Notes: generated by a model not told the origin, from the sequence alone. 22,150 nt of DNA from Flectobacillus sp. (GCA_029865665.1 JARXAV010000195.1:1-22150), one strand, 5' to 3'; counted from the stretch's first letter, positions 1-10,000 are shown. Made by a program: numbers and translations.

Positions 1-3000
1 AGAATAACAGACTAATTTATTAGTAGGTAAATTAGCAATAGATGAATAAGTAATACTTCCTCTCACTTGGTATTTACCATCTTGTACAGCTTTAATAACT
101 TTGGTGAGATAATTGGTTTGAATCTTATCATTCAATTTCCATTCGTAACCCTTATCATCTCCTATAATTGGAGCTTCCAATGAGAATGGACCAAAAGGAA
201 GAATCGTGTTGTTGGGCGTTGAAGTAGGTAATGCACGAACATCAACCACTACACCACTCGATTGTGCAGATAAACATCCGTTCGTATCTTGTACTCTTAC
301 GGTGTATTTTCCTGTTTTCTTGGCAGTGAAAACATTTCCATTATTAGTTCTTCCTAAAGAATCCTTCGTATCTAAATACCAGTAGGGAGTTAGGTTACTT
401 TGTGCTGCTAATTTTACACTATCGCCACTACAAAAAGTAGTGTAGCCAAGTGTCGATATACTGGTAACACCAGGCAAAGGATTTACTCTAGCTATTACAG
501 GCGTAGATGATTTTGATAAACAGTTATATTGATTGATTGTTTGAACGCTGTAATTACCCGCCAAATTTACCTGAATACTTCTACTTTTAGCCCCTGTACT
601 CCACTGATAGCCTATCTCATCACTTGCATTTAAGGTAATAGACTGATCTGCACAGAATGGATTGCTACCTACTACCGTAATGAATGGTGTTGTTGGTAAT
701 GGGTTCACCCTTGTTTTTGCCGTATCAGATTTTGCCACTGCCAAACAGCCGTTGGCATCTGTAATAGATACTGAAACAATACTGGAACTCTTCAAACTAA
801 TAGCCCTTGCTGTAATTGTACTTGCTACATTGTCAATTGTCCAGAAATACGTATTTCTGCTACTGTCTGGAGTAGAAGTGGGCAATGAAGACTGCAATAT
901 TGTACTGTCGCCTGTACAGAACATTTTGGGTCTTAATGCTGTGATAATCGGCTTTTGTGGAAGCGGATTTACCTTAATCGTTACAGGGTCTGAATACGCT
1001 GAGAAGCAGGTTCTACTATCAATTACTTTTAAGCTATACTTTCCTGATTTTGTGATAGTAAGATTAGCAGAGGTCGCATACTCTAATTTGGTTTGTTCGT
1101 CTCTCCAACTATATTGTACCACATTTACGTTGGCTGCAAGTGCTTCTAAGATCACCTGTCCTCCGTTACAAAACGTTGTAGAAGAACGAGCAAAAATACT
1201 TGGTGTTAGCGGAGCGTCTAGTACTTTTGTGGTTATTTTAGCCGTATCTATTGAGTAACAAGCACCGTTAAAAGGACCTGGACTAGTTGTTTGTAAACCA
1301 TATATTCCTGCCTTACTTACTGTGATTTTTTGTTTTACAGAATCTTGTAAGAGAGCTTTATTAAAATACCAAACATACCCTTTGGGAGAAGTATTAGCTG
1401 TAAACGTTATGGTTTTGTCAGGACAGAATTCTAATGGACCATTTGCTGTGATACTAGGTGCACTTGGACGTGGATACATCTTACTAGCCAAGACATTGGA
1501 CGATTCTACCGACCTACAGCCCTGATTAGAAATGGCAATTGCAGAAATGCCCGTTTGCGTATAATTATAATCAACAGAAGAGGCCGTTTGTCCTGTACTC
1601 CAAATGTAATTGGCTGTATAAGATTCTACTGCTTCTGCTTTAATAGAGGTAAAGTCGTTCTGACAAAACTCTAGTGGTCTCAATGCTGAAATCGTAGGCT
1701 TGGATGGTAGTGGATTTACGGTGATACCTACATTGTCAGATGCCGTAGAGCTACACCCAAAACTATTGGTAACAGTTACATTATAGTTATTGCCTGTTTG
1801 CACATAAATAGTCTGACCAGAACGATTGTTATTCCAACTATAAGATGTTACGCTATTTCTGCTGAAAGCCGTAAGGCGTAAACTATCTCGGTCACAAAAA
1901 CTAAAGCGATTGTCTTGAGTAGTAATACTAGGCTTTTGTGGTGTGGGGTTAATCGTCAATATAATTGAGTTGGAGTAAGGAGATAAACATCCTGTTACAG
2001 CATCTTGAGCTTTTACTTTTACCGTAATTCTAGAGATAGCATAGGTATTTGTATCACTCACAGACAAGGTACGAATGTTTAAGCCTGTAGCCAATTCATT
2101 ACTTTGATTCGAACGATTCCAGATATTATATCCTGTTGTGTAAGAACTCTGTAACGTAGCCGCATTGTTTGTAGCACAGAAGGACGTAAAATTACTTGTC
2201 AATGTTGGGGTAGTGGGTAATGGATTTACTACAAAAACAAGCGTATCTGACGAAGGTGATTTACAGCCCAATGCACTTGTGACTCTTACGGCATATTTCC
2301 CCGCTGTTTTTACCACAATGGAAGCGGTTGTTTTATTATTGCTCCACAAATAAGTACCTGCTCCATTATTGCTTGAAGTCAGTGTACTAGAGTCTCCCGA
2401 ACAGATAGTTTTTAGACCTGTAATAAGGGGTTTGGTAGGAGTTGTGTTGACCGTTAAGGTAAACGGAGTCGAACTCGCAGAATAGCATCCTTGTGTGCTA
2501 ATGGTTCTTACACTATAATTTCCTGCTGTTTTTACCACAATAGTAGCCGTTGTTTTACTATTGTTCCACAAGTAAGTCCCTGTGCCTGCACTACTAGACG
2601 TTAGGGTTGTACTATCGCCAGAACAAATACTACTGAGGCCAGTAATCGTAGGAGTACTAGGTAAGACATATAGAGAAGTAGTTGTGTTTGTCGAAACCGC
2701 CGATGAACAACCTGCACTACTAATTACTTTTACGTTAAATGTTCCTGCCGTTTTTACAACGATACTTTGTGTGGTAGCATTCGTATTCCAAAGGTATGTA
2801 CCTCCTGTTCCTGTACTACTCGATGTTAATATGGTACTATCTCCTGTACAAAAAGCAGTAATTCCGGTGATAGTTGGTGTTGCTGGAGTGCTACTTTGTG
2901 TCACATTAACAGCCGTTGAACTAGCTGATTGACAACCTAGACTATTGGTTACTTTTACAGATATGGTACTTGGAGTACTTACCGAGATACTTTGTGTAGT

Positions 3001-4353
3001 AGCATTATTACTCCAAAGGTATGTACCTCCTGTTCCTGCACTACTCGCAGTTAAGGTAGTACTTCCTGCTAAACAGTAGGTAGAAGAACCGCTTATTGTT
3101 GGAGTACTTGGAGTTGCTTTTTCGGTAACAAATACGCTCGTATTCATGGAAGCACATCCTAGGCTATTGATAACTTGTACGCTATAATTTCCTCCTGTGG
3201 TTACTGTTATAGCTTGTGTGGTGCTTCCGTTACTCCAAAGATAGGAGCCTCCCGTGCCAGCACTACTACTGGTTAAAATGGTATTGCTTCCTGCACAAAA
3301 TGAAGTAGTTCCAGAAATGCTTGGCGGATTGGGTAATGCATTCTGAGTCACGCTTACTGCGGCTGAAGCACTCGAAAAACAACCTGAGCCATTGCCGATT
3401 TGTACCGTGTAAGTACCTGGTGTACTTACGCTGATGCTCTTTGTTGTACTTCCGTCACTCCAAAGGTATGTGCCTCCCGAAATGGTATTGCTAGAGGTAA
3501 GTGTCGTGCTTGAGCCTGCACAAAAACTAGCTGTTCCACTAATCGTAGGAGTTGCTAAAGAACTTGTTTGTGTAACATTAACAGCCGTCGAACTTGCTGA
3601 TTGACAGCCTACACTATTGGCTACTTTTACACTGTAAGGTCCTGCTGTTGAGATATTAATGCTTTTTGTAGTAGCGTTGTTGCTCCAAAGGTATGTTCCT
3701 CCTGTACCTGCATCACTCGATGTTAGGGCTGTGTTACCACCCGTACAAAAAGTTGTTCCTCCAGAAATCGTTGGTGTACTAGGGATGGTCGGTGATAATT
3801 TTAAACTGACACTTGAAGAGCTTGCCGATTCGCATGTTGTTACTGTGTTTACTGTGACAACCGTATAGTTATAAGTACCTTCTGCCGCAACGGATGTGCC
3901 TAGAACATTCAAACTATTTCCCGATACATTTAAGGAGGTGCCGTTTCGTTTCCAGAGGTAATTGCTTGCTCCACTGGCCATAATCGTTCTGCTGGCACTA
4001 CCACAAAGTGGAGTTGTGACATCGGCTGGAGGAGTAATCGTTGGAGCAACCGCTGGTACTACTGGACTATTGATTGTAAATGGTCCCAGTGTTGATGTTC
4101 CACTTGTCTGAATGATGGTAACAGTATATGAACCACTTGCTCTCGTAAGGGTAGCAGTAGAGCCTTCAAGTACTAGTGTACTTGCATTTCTCCAGGTATA
4201 GGAAGTGACATTGCTGGCATTAACTACCGATAAGGTGGCATTGTTGTTGGTACAAGAATAGTTGGCTTGAATAGCTGGTGTCTGTGCGAAAGTACTTTTA
4301 AAACACAGCATTACAAAGAAGACAGCGTAAAGAATAACGGATAAACGCTTCAT
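1..4353 (-). CDS. Secreted multi-module Ig/PKD-like surface protein, partial (C-terminus outside window)
   Basis: The frame stays open from an ATG at 4353 through base 1, giving 1451 codons with no stop, so the 3' end is missing. The N-terminus MKRLSVILYAVFFVMLCF is a signal peptide with likely cleavage after Ala23 (STFA/QT). The mature part is a chain of about 18 Ser/Thr-rich modules. Each has a core of FC.G....L, then YLW or a related Trp, then SI.V...G.Y.V.V, then GC.S. The Trp positions fall near residues 53, 134, 223, 298, 374, 447, 523, 596, 670 and onward to about 1405. Modules at residues 200-700 are about 75 residues long and very alike; later ones are about 75-95 and more diverged. 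Each module usually has two Cys, which could pair after export. Such proteins in Bacteroidota usually end in a type IX secretion or gliding-motility C-terminal domain, which cannot be seen here. The role is probably adhesion or cell-surface structure; ligand unknown. Confidence 0.88.
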   Translation of the reverse strand, partial: MKRLSVILYAVFFVMLCFKSTFAQTPAIQANYSCTNNNATLSVVNASNVTSYTWRNASTLVLEGSTATLTRASGSYTVTIIQTSGTSTLGPFTINSPVVPAVAPTITPPADVTTPLCGSASRTIMASGASNYLWKRNGTSLNVSGNSLNVLGTSVAAEGTYNYTVVTVNTVTTCESASSSSVSLKLSPTIPSTPTISGGTTFCTGGNTALTSSDAGTGGTYLWSNNATTKSINISTAGPYSVKVANSVGCQSASSTAVNVTQTSSLATPTISGTASFCAGSSTTLTSSNTISGGTYLWSDGSTTKSISVSTPGTYTVQIGNGSGCFSSASAAVSVTQNALPNPPSISGTTSFCAGSNTILTSSSAGTGGSYLWSNGSTTQAITVTTGGNYSVQVINSLGCASMNTSVFVTEKATPSTPTISGSSTYCLAGSTTLTASSAGTGGTYLWSNNATTQSISVSTPSTISVKVTNSLGCQSASSTAVNVTQSSTPATPTITGITAFCTGDSTILTSSSTGTGGTYLWNTNATTQSIVVKTAGTFNVKVISSAGCSSAVSTNTTTSLYVLPSTPTITGLSSICSGDSTTLTSSSAGTGTYLWNNSKTTATIVVKTAGNYSVRTISTQGCYSASSTPFTLTVNTTPTKPLITGLKTICSGDSSTLTSSNNGAGTYLWSNNKTTASIVVKTAGKYAVRVTSALGCKSPSSDTLVFVVNPLPTTPTLTSNFTSFCATNNAATLQSSYTTGYNIWNRSNQSNELATGLNIRTLSVSDTNTYAISRITVKVKAQDAVTGCLSPYSNSIILTINPTPQKPSITTQDNRFSFCDRDSLRLTAFSRNSVTSYSWNNNRSGQTIYVQTGNNYNVTVTNSFGCSSTASDNVGITVNPLPSKPTISALRPLEFCQNDFTSIKAEAVESYTANYIWSTGQTASSVDYNYTQTGISAIAISNQGCRSVESSNVLASKMYPRPSAPSITANGPLEFCPDKTITFTANTSPKGYVWYFNKALLQDSVKQKITVSKAGIYGLQTTSPGPFNGACYSIDTAKITTKVLDAPLTPSIFARSSTTFCNGGQVILEALAANVNVVQYSWRDEQTKLEYATSANLTITKSGKYSLKVIDSRTCFSAYSDPVTIKVNPLPQKPIITALRPKMFCTGDSTILQSSLPTSTPDSSRNTYFWTIDNVASTITARAISLKSSSIVSVSITDANGCLAVAKSDTAKTRVNPLPTTPFITVVGSNPFCADQSITLNASDEIGYQWSTGAKSRSIQVNLAGNYSVQTINQYNCLSKSSTPVIARVNPLPGVTSISTLGYTTFCSGDSVKLAAQSNLTPYWYLDTKDSLGRTNNGNVFTAKKTGKYTVRVQDTNGCLSAQSSGVVVDVRALPTSTPNNTILPFGPFSLEAPIIGDDKGYEWKLNDKIQTNYLTKVIKAVQDGKYQVRGSITYSSIANLPTNKLVCYS
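2340..3960 (-). repeat. Intragenic tandem repeats of about 222-225 bp in the surface protein gene
   Basis: The codons for the YLW core recur near 2346, 2569, 2787, 3014, 3234, 3461 and 3686, a spacing of about 220-225 bp (74-75 codons), with a more diverged copy near 3950. Stretches such as ccaaaggtatgt and the following Gly/Thr-rich codons are nearly identical between copies. This high DNA identity suggests recent duplication or gene conversion between modules. It is also a place where short-read assembly could collapse copies. Confidence 0.85.
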
Positions 4354-4531
4354 ATAAAGGAGGAGTTTGATGTTTAAGCAGAGCTGAAAAATGGCCATTG
4401 CTTCAATTCTAGCAGGTTGGTAGAACCTTCAACGGCTTGTACTATTCTAAATAATCTCAAAATGTACAAGAAAATCGTTTGGTTGGCTTCCTGATAGTTG
4501 CAAGATAATCTCCTCAAACGATTTAGCATAG

Positions 4532-4582
4532 ACACCTTCCTTCTATCATTTATGTGTAAGATGAATGATAAAAAGAAGGTGT
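4532..4582 (-). terminator. Long hairpin between obg and the surface protein gene
   Basis: The arms 4532-4552 and 4562-4582 pair at 19 of 21 positions (one G-U counted as paired) around a 9-nt loop. The hairpin starts 14 bases beyond the obg stop codon, so it probably ends or stabilises the obg transcript and separates it from the surface protein gene. No strong U-run follows on the minus strand, so Rho-independent termination is only a candidate. The rest of 4354-4596 shows no gene and no clear TAnnTTTG promoter. Confidence 0.6.
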
Positions 4583-4596
4583 TTTGGCAGAATTAC

Positions 4597-5640
4597 TTAT
4601 TCGGCATCACCTTCTGGAGCGATTGAACTAGGTAATTCGTTTACTTGTGCATCTTGTAATGTTCTCCACAATAAATCTTTCAACTCCATTAAGCCTTGTT
4701 GTAAGATAGATGAAATCATTACATAAGGCAAATCTTTTGGAATTTGACTGATAATTCGCTCACGGTCTTCTTCGGAAGTAATTAAGTCCGTTTTAGAAAT
4801 GGCTAATATTCTGTCTTTATCCAATAGAGCTGGATTGTATTGTTTTAACTCATTCAATAAAATATTATATTCATCCTCTATGTTTTCTGCCGATGCAGGC
4901 ACTAAAAACAATAGAATCGAGTTTCGTTCGATATGGCGTAGGAAACGCATTCCTAAGCCTTTTCCTTCAGATGCCCCCTCAATAATTCCTGGAATATCGG
5001 CCATGATGAAGGATTTGAAGTTACGATATGCAACTACGCCCAAATTGGGTACAAGGGTCGTAAAGGCATAATCGGCAATTTCTGGTTTTGCTGCTGATAC
5101 AACCGACAAAAGTGTTGATTTTCCTGCATTCGGAAAACCTACTAAGCCGACATCCGCTAATACTTTTAGTTCCAAAACAACCCATAAGTCTAGTCCCTCT
5201 TCTCCTGGTTGTGCATGGTGTGGTGCTTGGTTGGTAGCAGATTTGAAATTAGTATTTCCTAAACCACCTCTACCGCCTTTCAACAAAATTACTTCTTGTC
5301 CTTCTTCTGTAATTTCTGCAAGAATCTCGCCAGTTTCGGCATCTCGTGCAATTGTCCCTAAGGGTACTTCAACGATTGCATCTTCACCTTGTGCTCCAGA
5401 ACGTTTGCCACCTTCGCCAGCATTTCCTTTGTCAGCAAAAATATGCTTTTTATATTTTAAGTGAAGGAGCGTCCAGTGTTGAGAATTCCCTCTTAGGATA
5501 ACGTGTCCTCCACGACCACCATCACCGCCGTCGGGACCACCTTTGGGAACGTGTTTTTCACGACGAAAATGTGATGAACCAGCACCGCCATGCCCCGAAC
5601 GGACATTAATTTTTACGTAGTCAATGAAGTTACTTGCCAT
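4597..5640 (-). CDS. obg: Obg family GTPase (ObgE/CgtA)
   Basis: Full-length 347-residue Obg GTPase, which binds the large ribosomal subunit and links ribosome maturation, stress signalling and the cell cycle. Residues 1-158 form the glycine-rich Obg fold (for example [12 protein letters not shown] at 34-45 and KGGRGGLGN at 121-129). The GTPase domain follows: G1 GFPNAGKST at 168-176, the switch I Thr pair at 194-195, G3 DIPG at 215-218, G4 SKTD at 282-285 (Ser where NKxD is usual, as is common in Obg), and a G5-like SS near 310. The short acidic tail ends in PEGDAE. The ATG at 5640 starts the conserved N-terminal [11 protein letters not shown], so the start is secure. It lies downstream of adk on the same strand with a 288-base gap. 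Confidence 0.97.
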   Translation of the reverse strand: MASNFIDYVKINVRSGHGGAGSSHFRREKHVPKGGPDGGDGGRGGHVILRGNSQHWTLLHLKYKKHIFADKGNAGEGGKRSGAQGEDAIVEVPLGTIARDAETGEILAEITEEGQEVILLKGGRGGLGNTNFKSATNQAPHHAQPGEEGLDLWVVLELKVLADVGLVGFPNAGKSTLLSVVSAAKPEIADYAFTTLVPNLGVVAYRNFKSFIMADIPGIIEGASEGKGLGMRFLRHIERNSILLFLVPASAENIEDEYNILLNELKQYNPALLDKDRILAISKTDLITSEEDRERIISQIPKDLPYVMISSILQQGLMELKDLLWRTLQDAQVNELPSSIAPEGDAE

Positions 5641-5717
5641 AATTTTACTATTATTTTTTGTTTGCTGTTTTCGTTAAAAAACAGATTGCCTACTCTTTTT
5701 TAGGCTGCTTACTAAGC

Positions 5718-5763
5718 TGTAAACGAATGCCGTATCACTTAATCGTTACAACATTCGTTTATA
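5718..5763 (-). repeat. Hairpin in adk-obg spacer
   Basis: The sequence tgtaaacgaatg (5718-5729) pairs with cattcgtttata (5752-5763), 12 bp with one G-U, around a 22-nt loop. It sits just upstream of obg on the transcribed strand and could be a terminator stem for adk or a leader structure of obg. No U-run follows. Confidence 0.45.
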
Positions 5764-5786
5764 GTATTACTGATAAATATGATAAT

Positions 5787-5926
5787 GATGTTGGATTTTG
5801 AATGTTAAATTTTGGATTTAATACCTGTATAAGAAAAGTAAATTTAGTAGATAGTTATTTTTCTTAAACAAGGATTGTTAGCCAGATTTTTAAATCCAAA
5901 ATTCAACATCCAACATCCAAAATTTT
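5787..5926. repeat. Long-spaced inverted repeat in adk-obg spacer
   Basis: The segment taaatccaaaattcaacat begins at 5891, and its near-complement ends at 5820 (arm about 5799-5820). The arms are about 22 bp with two mismatches and a spacer of about 70 bases. The right arm also contains a local direct repeat (caacatccaa). It begins just beyond the adk stop. It resembles short AT-rich interspersed repeats seen between genes in Bacteroidota, but family membership cannot be tested here. Confidence 0.55.
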
Positions 5927-5928
5927 AC

Positions 5929-6498
5929 TTAAAATGCGTCGATAGCCGAACAGATATTAGTGAAAATAGTTTCAATTTCTCCAATACCATTAACCTGAAC
6001 TACTTTGCCTTGTGCTGCATAGTAAGGTAATACATGGATTGTTTTTGAGAAATATTCATCAATTCTTTTTAACAATTTTTCTGCGTCATCATCAGCACGG
6101 CCAGAAATTTTTTGACGTTCAGCAATACGAGTTTTAATCTCTTCTTGATCTACGTCTAACTGCACAACACCGTTGATTTTTTGTCCTTTACCTTCCAAAA
6201 ACGCATCTAATGCTTCTGCTTGAGCAACTGTACGTGGAAAACCATCAAAAATAAATCCTTTTGCTTCTGGATTTTTCTGTACTTCTTCTTCCAACATATC
6301 AATCGTAATTGAATCTGGAACAAGTAAGCCATTTGCTAATATTTGCTTCACTTGTTGTCCAAGTGAGGTGTCATTACTAATGTGCATACGGAACAAATCG
6401 CCTGTTGAAATGTGAACAAGCTGATACTTTTCAATCAATTTAGCAGATTGAGTCCCTTTTCCTGCACCTGGAGGGCCAAACAATACGATATTTAACAT
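5929..6498 (-). CDS. adk: Adenylate kinase
   Basis: Full-length 189-residue adenylate kinase, catalysing ATP + AMP to 2 ADP in the cytoplasm. The P-loop GPPGAGKG is at 8-15, the AMP-site segment STGDLFR at 31-37, FDGFPRT at 84-90, and the LID-proximal GRADD at 133-137. The LID is short and has no zinc-binding Cys set, so this is the short form of the enzyme. The start MLNIVLFGPPG is the conserved N-terminus. It is transcribed towards obg, an order frequent in Bacteroidota. A TAAATTTG promoter-like box lies about 65 bases upstream of the start codon. Confidence 0.97.
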   Translation of the reverse strand: MLNIVLFGPPGAGKGTQSAKLIEKYQLVHISTGDLFRMHISNDTSLGQQVKQILANGLLVPDSITIDMLEEEVQKNPEAKGFIFDGFPRTVAQAEALDAFLEGKGQKINGVVQLDVDQEEIKTRIAERQKISGRADDDAEKLLKRIDEYFSKTIHVLPYYAAQGKVVQVNGIGEIETIFTNICSAIDAF

Positions 6499-6563
6499 TG
6501 GTTTTACTTTTTATGTATGTGATAATGAAATTATAGATAATTCTATGCTGGTTCTAAGAAACG

Positions 6564-6571
6564 CAAATTTA
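6564..6571 (-). promoter_or_regulatory. Candidate -7 box (TAAATTTG) of adk promoter
   Basis: On the minus strand the sequence reads TAAATTTGCGT, matching the Bacteroidota -7 consensus TAnnTTTG. It would give a leader of about 60 nt for adk. No TTG lies at the usual -33 distance, so the call rests on the -7 box only. The same TAAATTTGCGT string occurs in the candidate rpmE2 promoter. Confidence 0.45.
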
Positions 6572-6670
6572 CAAGAACGTAAGGGAATAATCGTGCTATT
6601 GTTCAATATTTTAGCAAATAATACCCCCATTCTTGTTAGAATAGTCCCAAATACAAATTTCATATCTTTC

Positions 6671-6708
6671 AAAAAAACAAGCCCTTCACTTTTCGTAAAG
6701 GGCCTGTT
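6671..6708 (-). terminator. Intrinsic terminator of nrdA
   Basis: On the minus strand, about 27 bases after the nrdA stop, aacaggcccttta pairs with tgaagggcttgtt around a short loop, followed by a run of seven T. This is a classic Rho-independent terminator ending the nrdA transcript before adk. Confidence 0.93.
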
Positions 6709-6735
6709 CTATTCACTTGATGATGAACGCTCTGC

Positions 6736-9189
6736 TTATGATCCGCAAGCCTCACAACCTTCTGGGTCATCTAATGAACACTGCATTGCCGACCAGTTTT
6801 CTTCCACTACTCCGCCAGTATTCAATGACGAAGCCGCTGCTTTGGCATACGTCTGATAATCCATGTCATGCTCGTGAACCTCACTTGTATGTTCTACCGC
6901 TACTTCTGCTTGTTTCTCAACTGTAAACTTGATTGCATCAGCAGCAGCTTTCGTACGTAAATAATACATACCTGTTTTCAATCCTTTTTCCCATGCGTAG
7001 AAGTGCATCGACGTTAATTTACCGAAGTTCGGATCCATTAAGTGGATGTTCAACGACTGCGACTGACAAATAAATGCTCCACGATCAGCAGCCATGTCAA
7101 TGATTGCTTTTTGCTTAATTTCCCATACTGTTTTGTATAGGTCTTTTAAGTGCTGAGGAATTTCTGGAATAAATTGAACCGAACCATTGGCTGTGATTAA
7201 CTTATTTTTCATGGAATCATTCCATAAACCTAATTTCACTAGGTCTTTCAATAAGTGTTTGTTAACAACCGCAAATTCTCCAGACAATACACGACGAACA
7301 TAAATGTTAGAAGTATAAGGCTCGAAACATTCGTTGTTACCCAAAATTTGTGAAGTAGAAGCCGTTGGCATTGGAGCAACTAATAAGGAGTTACGAACAC
7401 CATGCGTTTTTACAGCTTCACGCATTGCTTCCCAGTTCCAACGTCCTGATGTTGGCGTTACATCCCACATATCAAATTGGAAAATACCTTCTGAAATAGG
7501 AGAACCTTTCCATGTTTCGTAAGGACCTTCTACTTTTGCCAATTCCATCGACGCTTCCATTGCACCATAATAAATGGTTTCGAAAATGTCTTTGTTCAAC
7601 TGACGAGCCTCATCCGACTCAAAAGGCATACGTAATAAAATGAACGTATCTGCTAATCCTTGAACACCTAAGCCAATCGGACGGTGACGCATATTTGAAC
7701 GTCTTGCTTCTTCGACAGGATAGTAATTCTTGTCGATGATTTTGTTCAAGTTTTTCGTTGCCGTCTTCGTTACTTCGTATAATTTCTGGTGATCAAACTC
7801 AAAAATACCTTTTTCATTTTGCGTAATGAATTTCGGTAATGCCAACGAAGCTAAGTTACAAACCGCCACTTCGTCTTTTGACGTATATTCGATAATTTCA
7901 GTACATAAGTTCGACGACTTGATAGTACCTAAGTTTTTCTGATTTGATTTACGGTTGGCAGCATCTTTGAACAACATATACGGTGTTCCTGTTTCTGTTT
8001 GAGATTCTAAAATCTCGAACCATAAATCTTGTGCTTTTACGACTTTACGAGCTTTCCCCGACAATTCGTATCCTTCATATAATTTCTTGAAATCATCGCC
8101 ATACGTATCTGCCAAACCTGGGCATTCGTGCGGACAGAACAACGACCATGTATCGTTATCTTTCACACGTTGCATGAACAAATCTGGAATCCACATCGCA
8201 TAGAATAAATCTCTGGCACGCATTTCTTCTTTACCGTGGTTTTTCTTCAACGACAAGAAGTCAAATACGTCAGCGTGCCAAGGTTCTAAGTAAATTGCAA
8301 ATGAACCTTTACGCTTTCCACCTCCTTGATCCACATAACGAGCTGTGTCATTAAATACACGCAACATCGGAATAATCCCGTTTGAATTGCCGTTAGTTCC
8401 TTTGATATACGAACCTGTAGCACGGATGTTGTGAATGCTCAAACCAATACCACCTGCCGATTGCGAGATTTTAGCACACTGTTTCAAGGTGTCATAAATT
8501 CCTTCAATCGAATCGTCTTGCATGGTCAATAAGAAACACGAAGACATTTGAGGTTTTGGAGTACCCGCATTGAACAAGGTTGGAGTAGCATGTGTAAACC
8601 AACGTTCAGATAACAAATTGTAAGTGCTGATAACCGATTCAATATCTTCACCATGAATACCCACTGACACACGCATCAACATGTGTTGCGGACGTTCAGC
8701 GATTTTGCCTTCCATTTTCAAGAGATACGATTTCTCTAAGGTCTTGAAACCAAAGTAATCATAACCAAAATCACGGTCATAGATGATTGCACCATCTAAT
8801 TCAGCAGCGTGTTTTTTGATCGTATCGTACGTTTCTTTCGAAATCAATGCAGCGTTTTCACCCGTTTTAGGATCAACATAGTTATACAAACGCTTCATCG
8901 TTCCCGAAAACGACTTCTGGGTATTTTTATGTAAGTTAGACACGGCAATTCTTGCAGCAAGCGTTGCGTAGTCTGGATGTTTGGTAGTCATTGAAGCAGC
9001 CGTTTCTGCTGCCAAATTATCAAGTTCGGTGGTTGTTACACCATCATAAAGCCCAGCGATAACTTTTTTAGCTACCTCAAGCGGTTGTACAAAATACGGG
9101 TCGAGGCTATAGCAAAGTTTTTCGACTCTTGCTGTAATTTTGTCGAACTTCACGGACTCACGTCTTCCGTCTCTTTTTAAAACGTACAT
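6736..9189 (-). CDS. nrdA: Ribonucleoside-diphosphate reductase class I, alpha subunit
   Basis: Full-length 817-residue large subunit that reduces ribonucleoside diphosphates to deoxyribonucleotides. Residues 1-90 form an N-terminal ATP-cone ([18 protein letters not shown]), the allosteric activity site. The catalytic barrel carries C218 (SSCFLL), the NLCTE motif at 427-431 with C429 as the thiyl-radical Cys, C444 as partner of C218, FEPYTSNIY at 622-630, and the radical-transfer Tyr pair Y742-Y743. The tail ends in the redox pair CEAC (C812, C815), which takes electrons from thioredoxin or glutaredoxin. The radical-generating beta subunit NrdB is not next to it within this window. The start at 9189 (ATG) begins the conserved MYVLKRDG. 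A good promoter lies about 450 bases upstream (see 9641-9671). Confidence 0.97.
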   Translation of the reverse strand: MYVLKRDGRRESVKFDKITARVEKLCYSLDPYFVQPLEVAKKVIAGLYDGVTTTELDNLAAETAASMTTKHPDYATLAARIAVSNLHKNTQKSFSGTMKRLYNYVDPKTGENAALISKETYDTIKKHAAELDGAIIYDRDFGYDYFGFKTLEKSYLLKMEGKIAERPQHMLMRVSVGIHGEDIESVISTYNLLSERWFTHATPTLFNAGTPKPQMSSCFLLTMQDDSIEGIYDTLKQCAKISQSAGGIGLSIHNIRATGSYIKGTNGNSNGIIPMLRVFNDTARYVDQGGGKRKGSFAIYLEPWHADVFDFLSLKKNHGKEEMRARDLFYAMWIPDLFMQRVKDNDTWSLFCPHECPGLADTYGDDFKKLYEGYELSGKARKVVKAQDLWFEILESQTETGTPYMLFKDAANRKSNQKNLGTIKSSNLCTEIIEYTSKDEVAVCNLASLALPKFITQNEKGIFEFDHQKLYEVTKTATKNLNKIIDKNYYPVEEARRSNMRHRPIGLGVQGLADTFILLRMPFESDEARQLNKDIFETIYYGAMEASMELAKVEGPYETWKGSPISEGIFQFDMWDVTPTSGRWNWEAMREAVKTHGVRNSLLVAPMPTASTSQILGNNECFEPYTSNIYVRRVLSGEFAVVNKHLLKDLVKLGLWNDSMKNKLITANGSVQFIPEIPQHLKDLYKTVWEIKQKAIIDMAADRGAFICQSQSLNIHLMDPNFGKLTSMHFYAWEKGLKTGMYYLRTKAAADAIKFTVEKQAEVAVEHTSEVHEHDMDYQTYAKAAASSLNTGGVVEENWSAMQCSLDDPEGCEACGS

Positions 9190-9347
9190 ATTGATAGAAT
9201 TGGGGTTTAAAAGATTAGTAACCAGACCAACAATTACTTTCTTGAGACACTACTTGTCTCTATTTAGTAACATCGCAAGTGAAACTAAACTAAATATGGC
9301 TATGCTACATGAGAAAATACTCATTACGCTTAAAGCTCTGGAATAAA

Positions 9348-9634
9348 AAAAGATTCGATTGCCTTACACAAGGCACACAGATACAAGGTGTTCTTTATAA
9401 AATAAGGAACAAGCGTTAATTCCGTTGAATCATTATGGTTGTTTAAATTACAATGATAGTACTACTTACAAGGCATTCAATAAATAACTCCGATGGCGGA
9501 AATGTTACTTCGTCAAGTTTATTTATATACTTGGCTCTATACAGATAACTCCTAATGACAATCAATTTGTTTCAATTACTACAAATTTAATTTTAGCTAA
9601 TTAGGATTGTTTTTGAGTGGTGCGTTTCTGATAT
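9348..9634 (-). ncRNA. Candidate structured leader or small RNA upstream of nrdA
   Basis: A good promoter at 9641-9671 would start RNA near 9634 on the minus strand. The transcript contains a bulged hairpin at 9482-9510 (AAGTAAC/GTTATTT outer stem, TCCG/CGGA inner stem), an atcatt/aatgat stem near 9430-9460, a gttc/gaac hairpin near 9390-9411, and a GCCTT/AAGGC hairpin at 9361-9374. About ten bases later comes a T-run (9346-9352 region). It is either a small RNA of about 290 nt ending there, or the first part of a 445-nt nrdA leader. It matches no RNA family I recognise. The boundaries are inference. Confidence 0.3.
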
Positions 9635-9640
9635 GCGTTT

Positions 9641-9671
9641 CAAAGTTACTAAATTGTTAAGGGCAATGCAA
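9641..9671 (-). promoter_or_regulatory. Bacteroidota-type promoter directed towards nrdA
   Basis: On the minus strand the sequence has TTG, a 20-base spacer and TAACTTTG. Both the -33 TTG and the -7 TAnnTTTG elements are present at the expected spacing. The predicted start near 9634 is about 445 bases before the nrdA ATG, so this drives either a long nrdA leader or a separate RNA. Confidence 0.6.
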
Positions 9672-9871
9672 TCATAAAAATCAATATTCTTGTTATCGGA
9701 ATGTAGGTTATTTGTTCTGTCCAAGTTAAGTTTTAGAATATCAGCAAGCTAAGGCTTACCCACCTTAGAATAGTACTACTTATATTTTTTAGAAAAATAT
9801 GTGGATAACTTTTTTGTCATTAAAACCTTAAAATTCAAGCAGAAATGTTTTTTTAAAAGTAAAAATCTGTG

Positions 9872-9879
9872 TAAATTTG
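9872..9879 (+). promoter_or_regulatory. Candidate -7 box (TAAATTTG) of rpmE2 promoter
   Basis: TAAATTTGCGT matches the Bacteroidota -7 element. A T-rich stretch (9848-9854) lies at about the -33 distance, but there is no clean TTG. The predicted leader of rpmE2 would be about 150 nt. Confidence 0.5.
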
Positions 9880-10000
9880 CGTCCCTTTTGAGGGGTTTCT
9901 GATAAATATACTTTCCTGATTACGTCAATTATTTCTTGTATCGTCTTGAAATAAAGTGACTCCCAAAGACGAACAGGTATCAGTTATAATTTTAACCAAG

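Noticed and set aside
662..3868. Several plus-strand open frames of 60-200 codons in the first 4 kb
   Set aside because: They are antisense to the continuous 1451-codon minus-strand frame, which has a signal peptide and regular modules. Their own sequence is repetitive and low in plausibility.
9244..9260. NrdR box upstream of nrdA
   Set aside because: The dyad gagaca-ctact-tgtctc does not match the NrdR consensus and is single; NrdR sites usually come in pairs.
9361..9510. tRNA, tmRNA, SRP RNA, 6S or RNase P RNA in the nrdA upstream region
   Set aside because: Hairpins are present but no cloverleaf, CCA end, tmRNA tag frame, SRP core or RNase P signature could be found.
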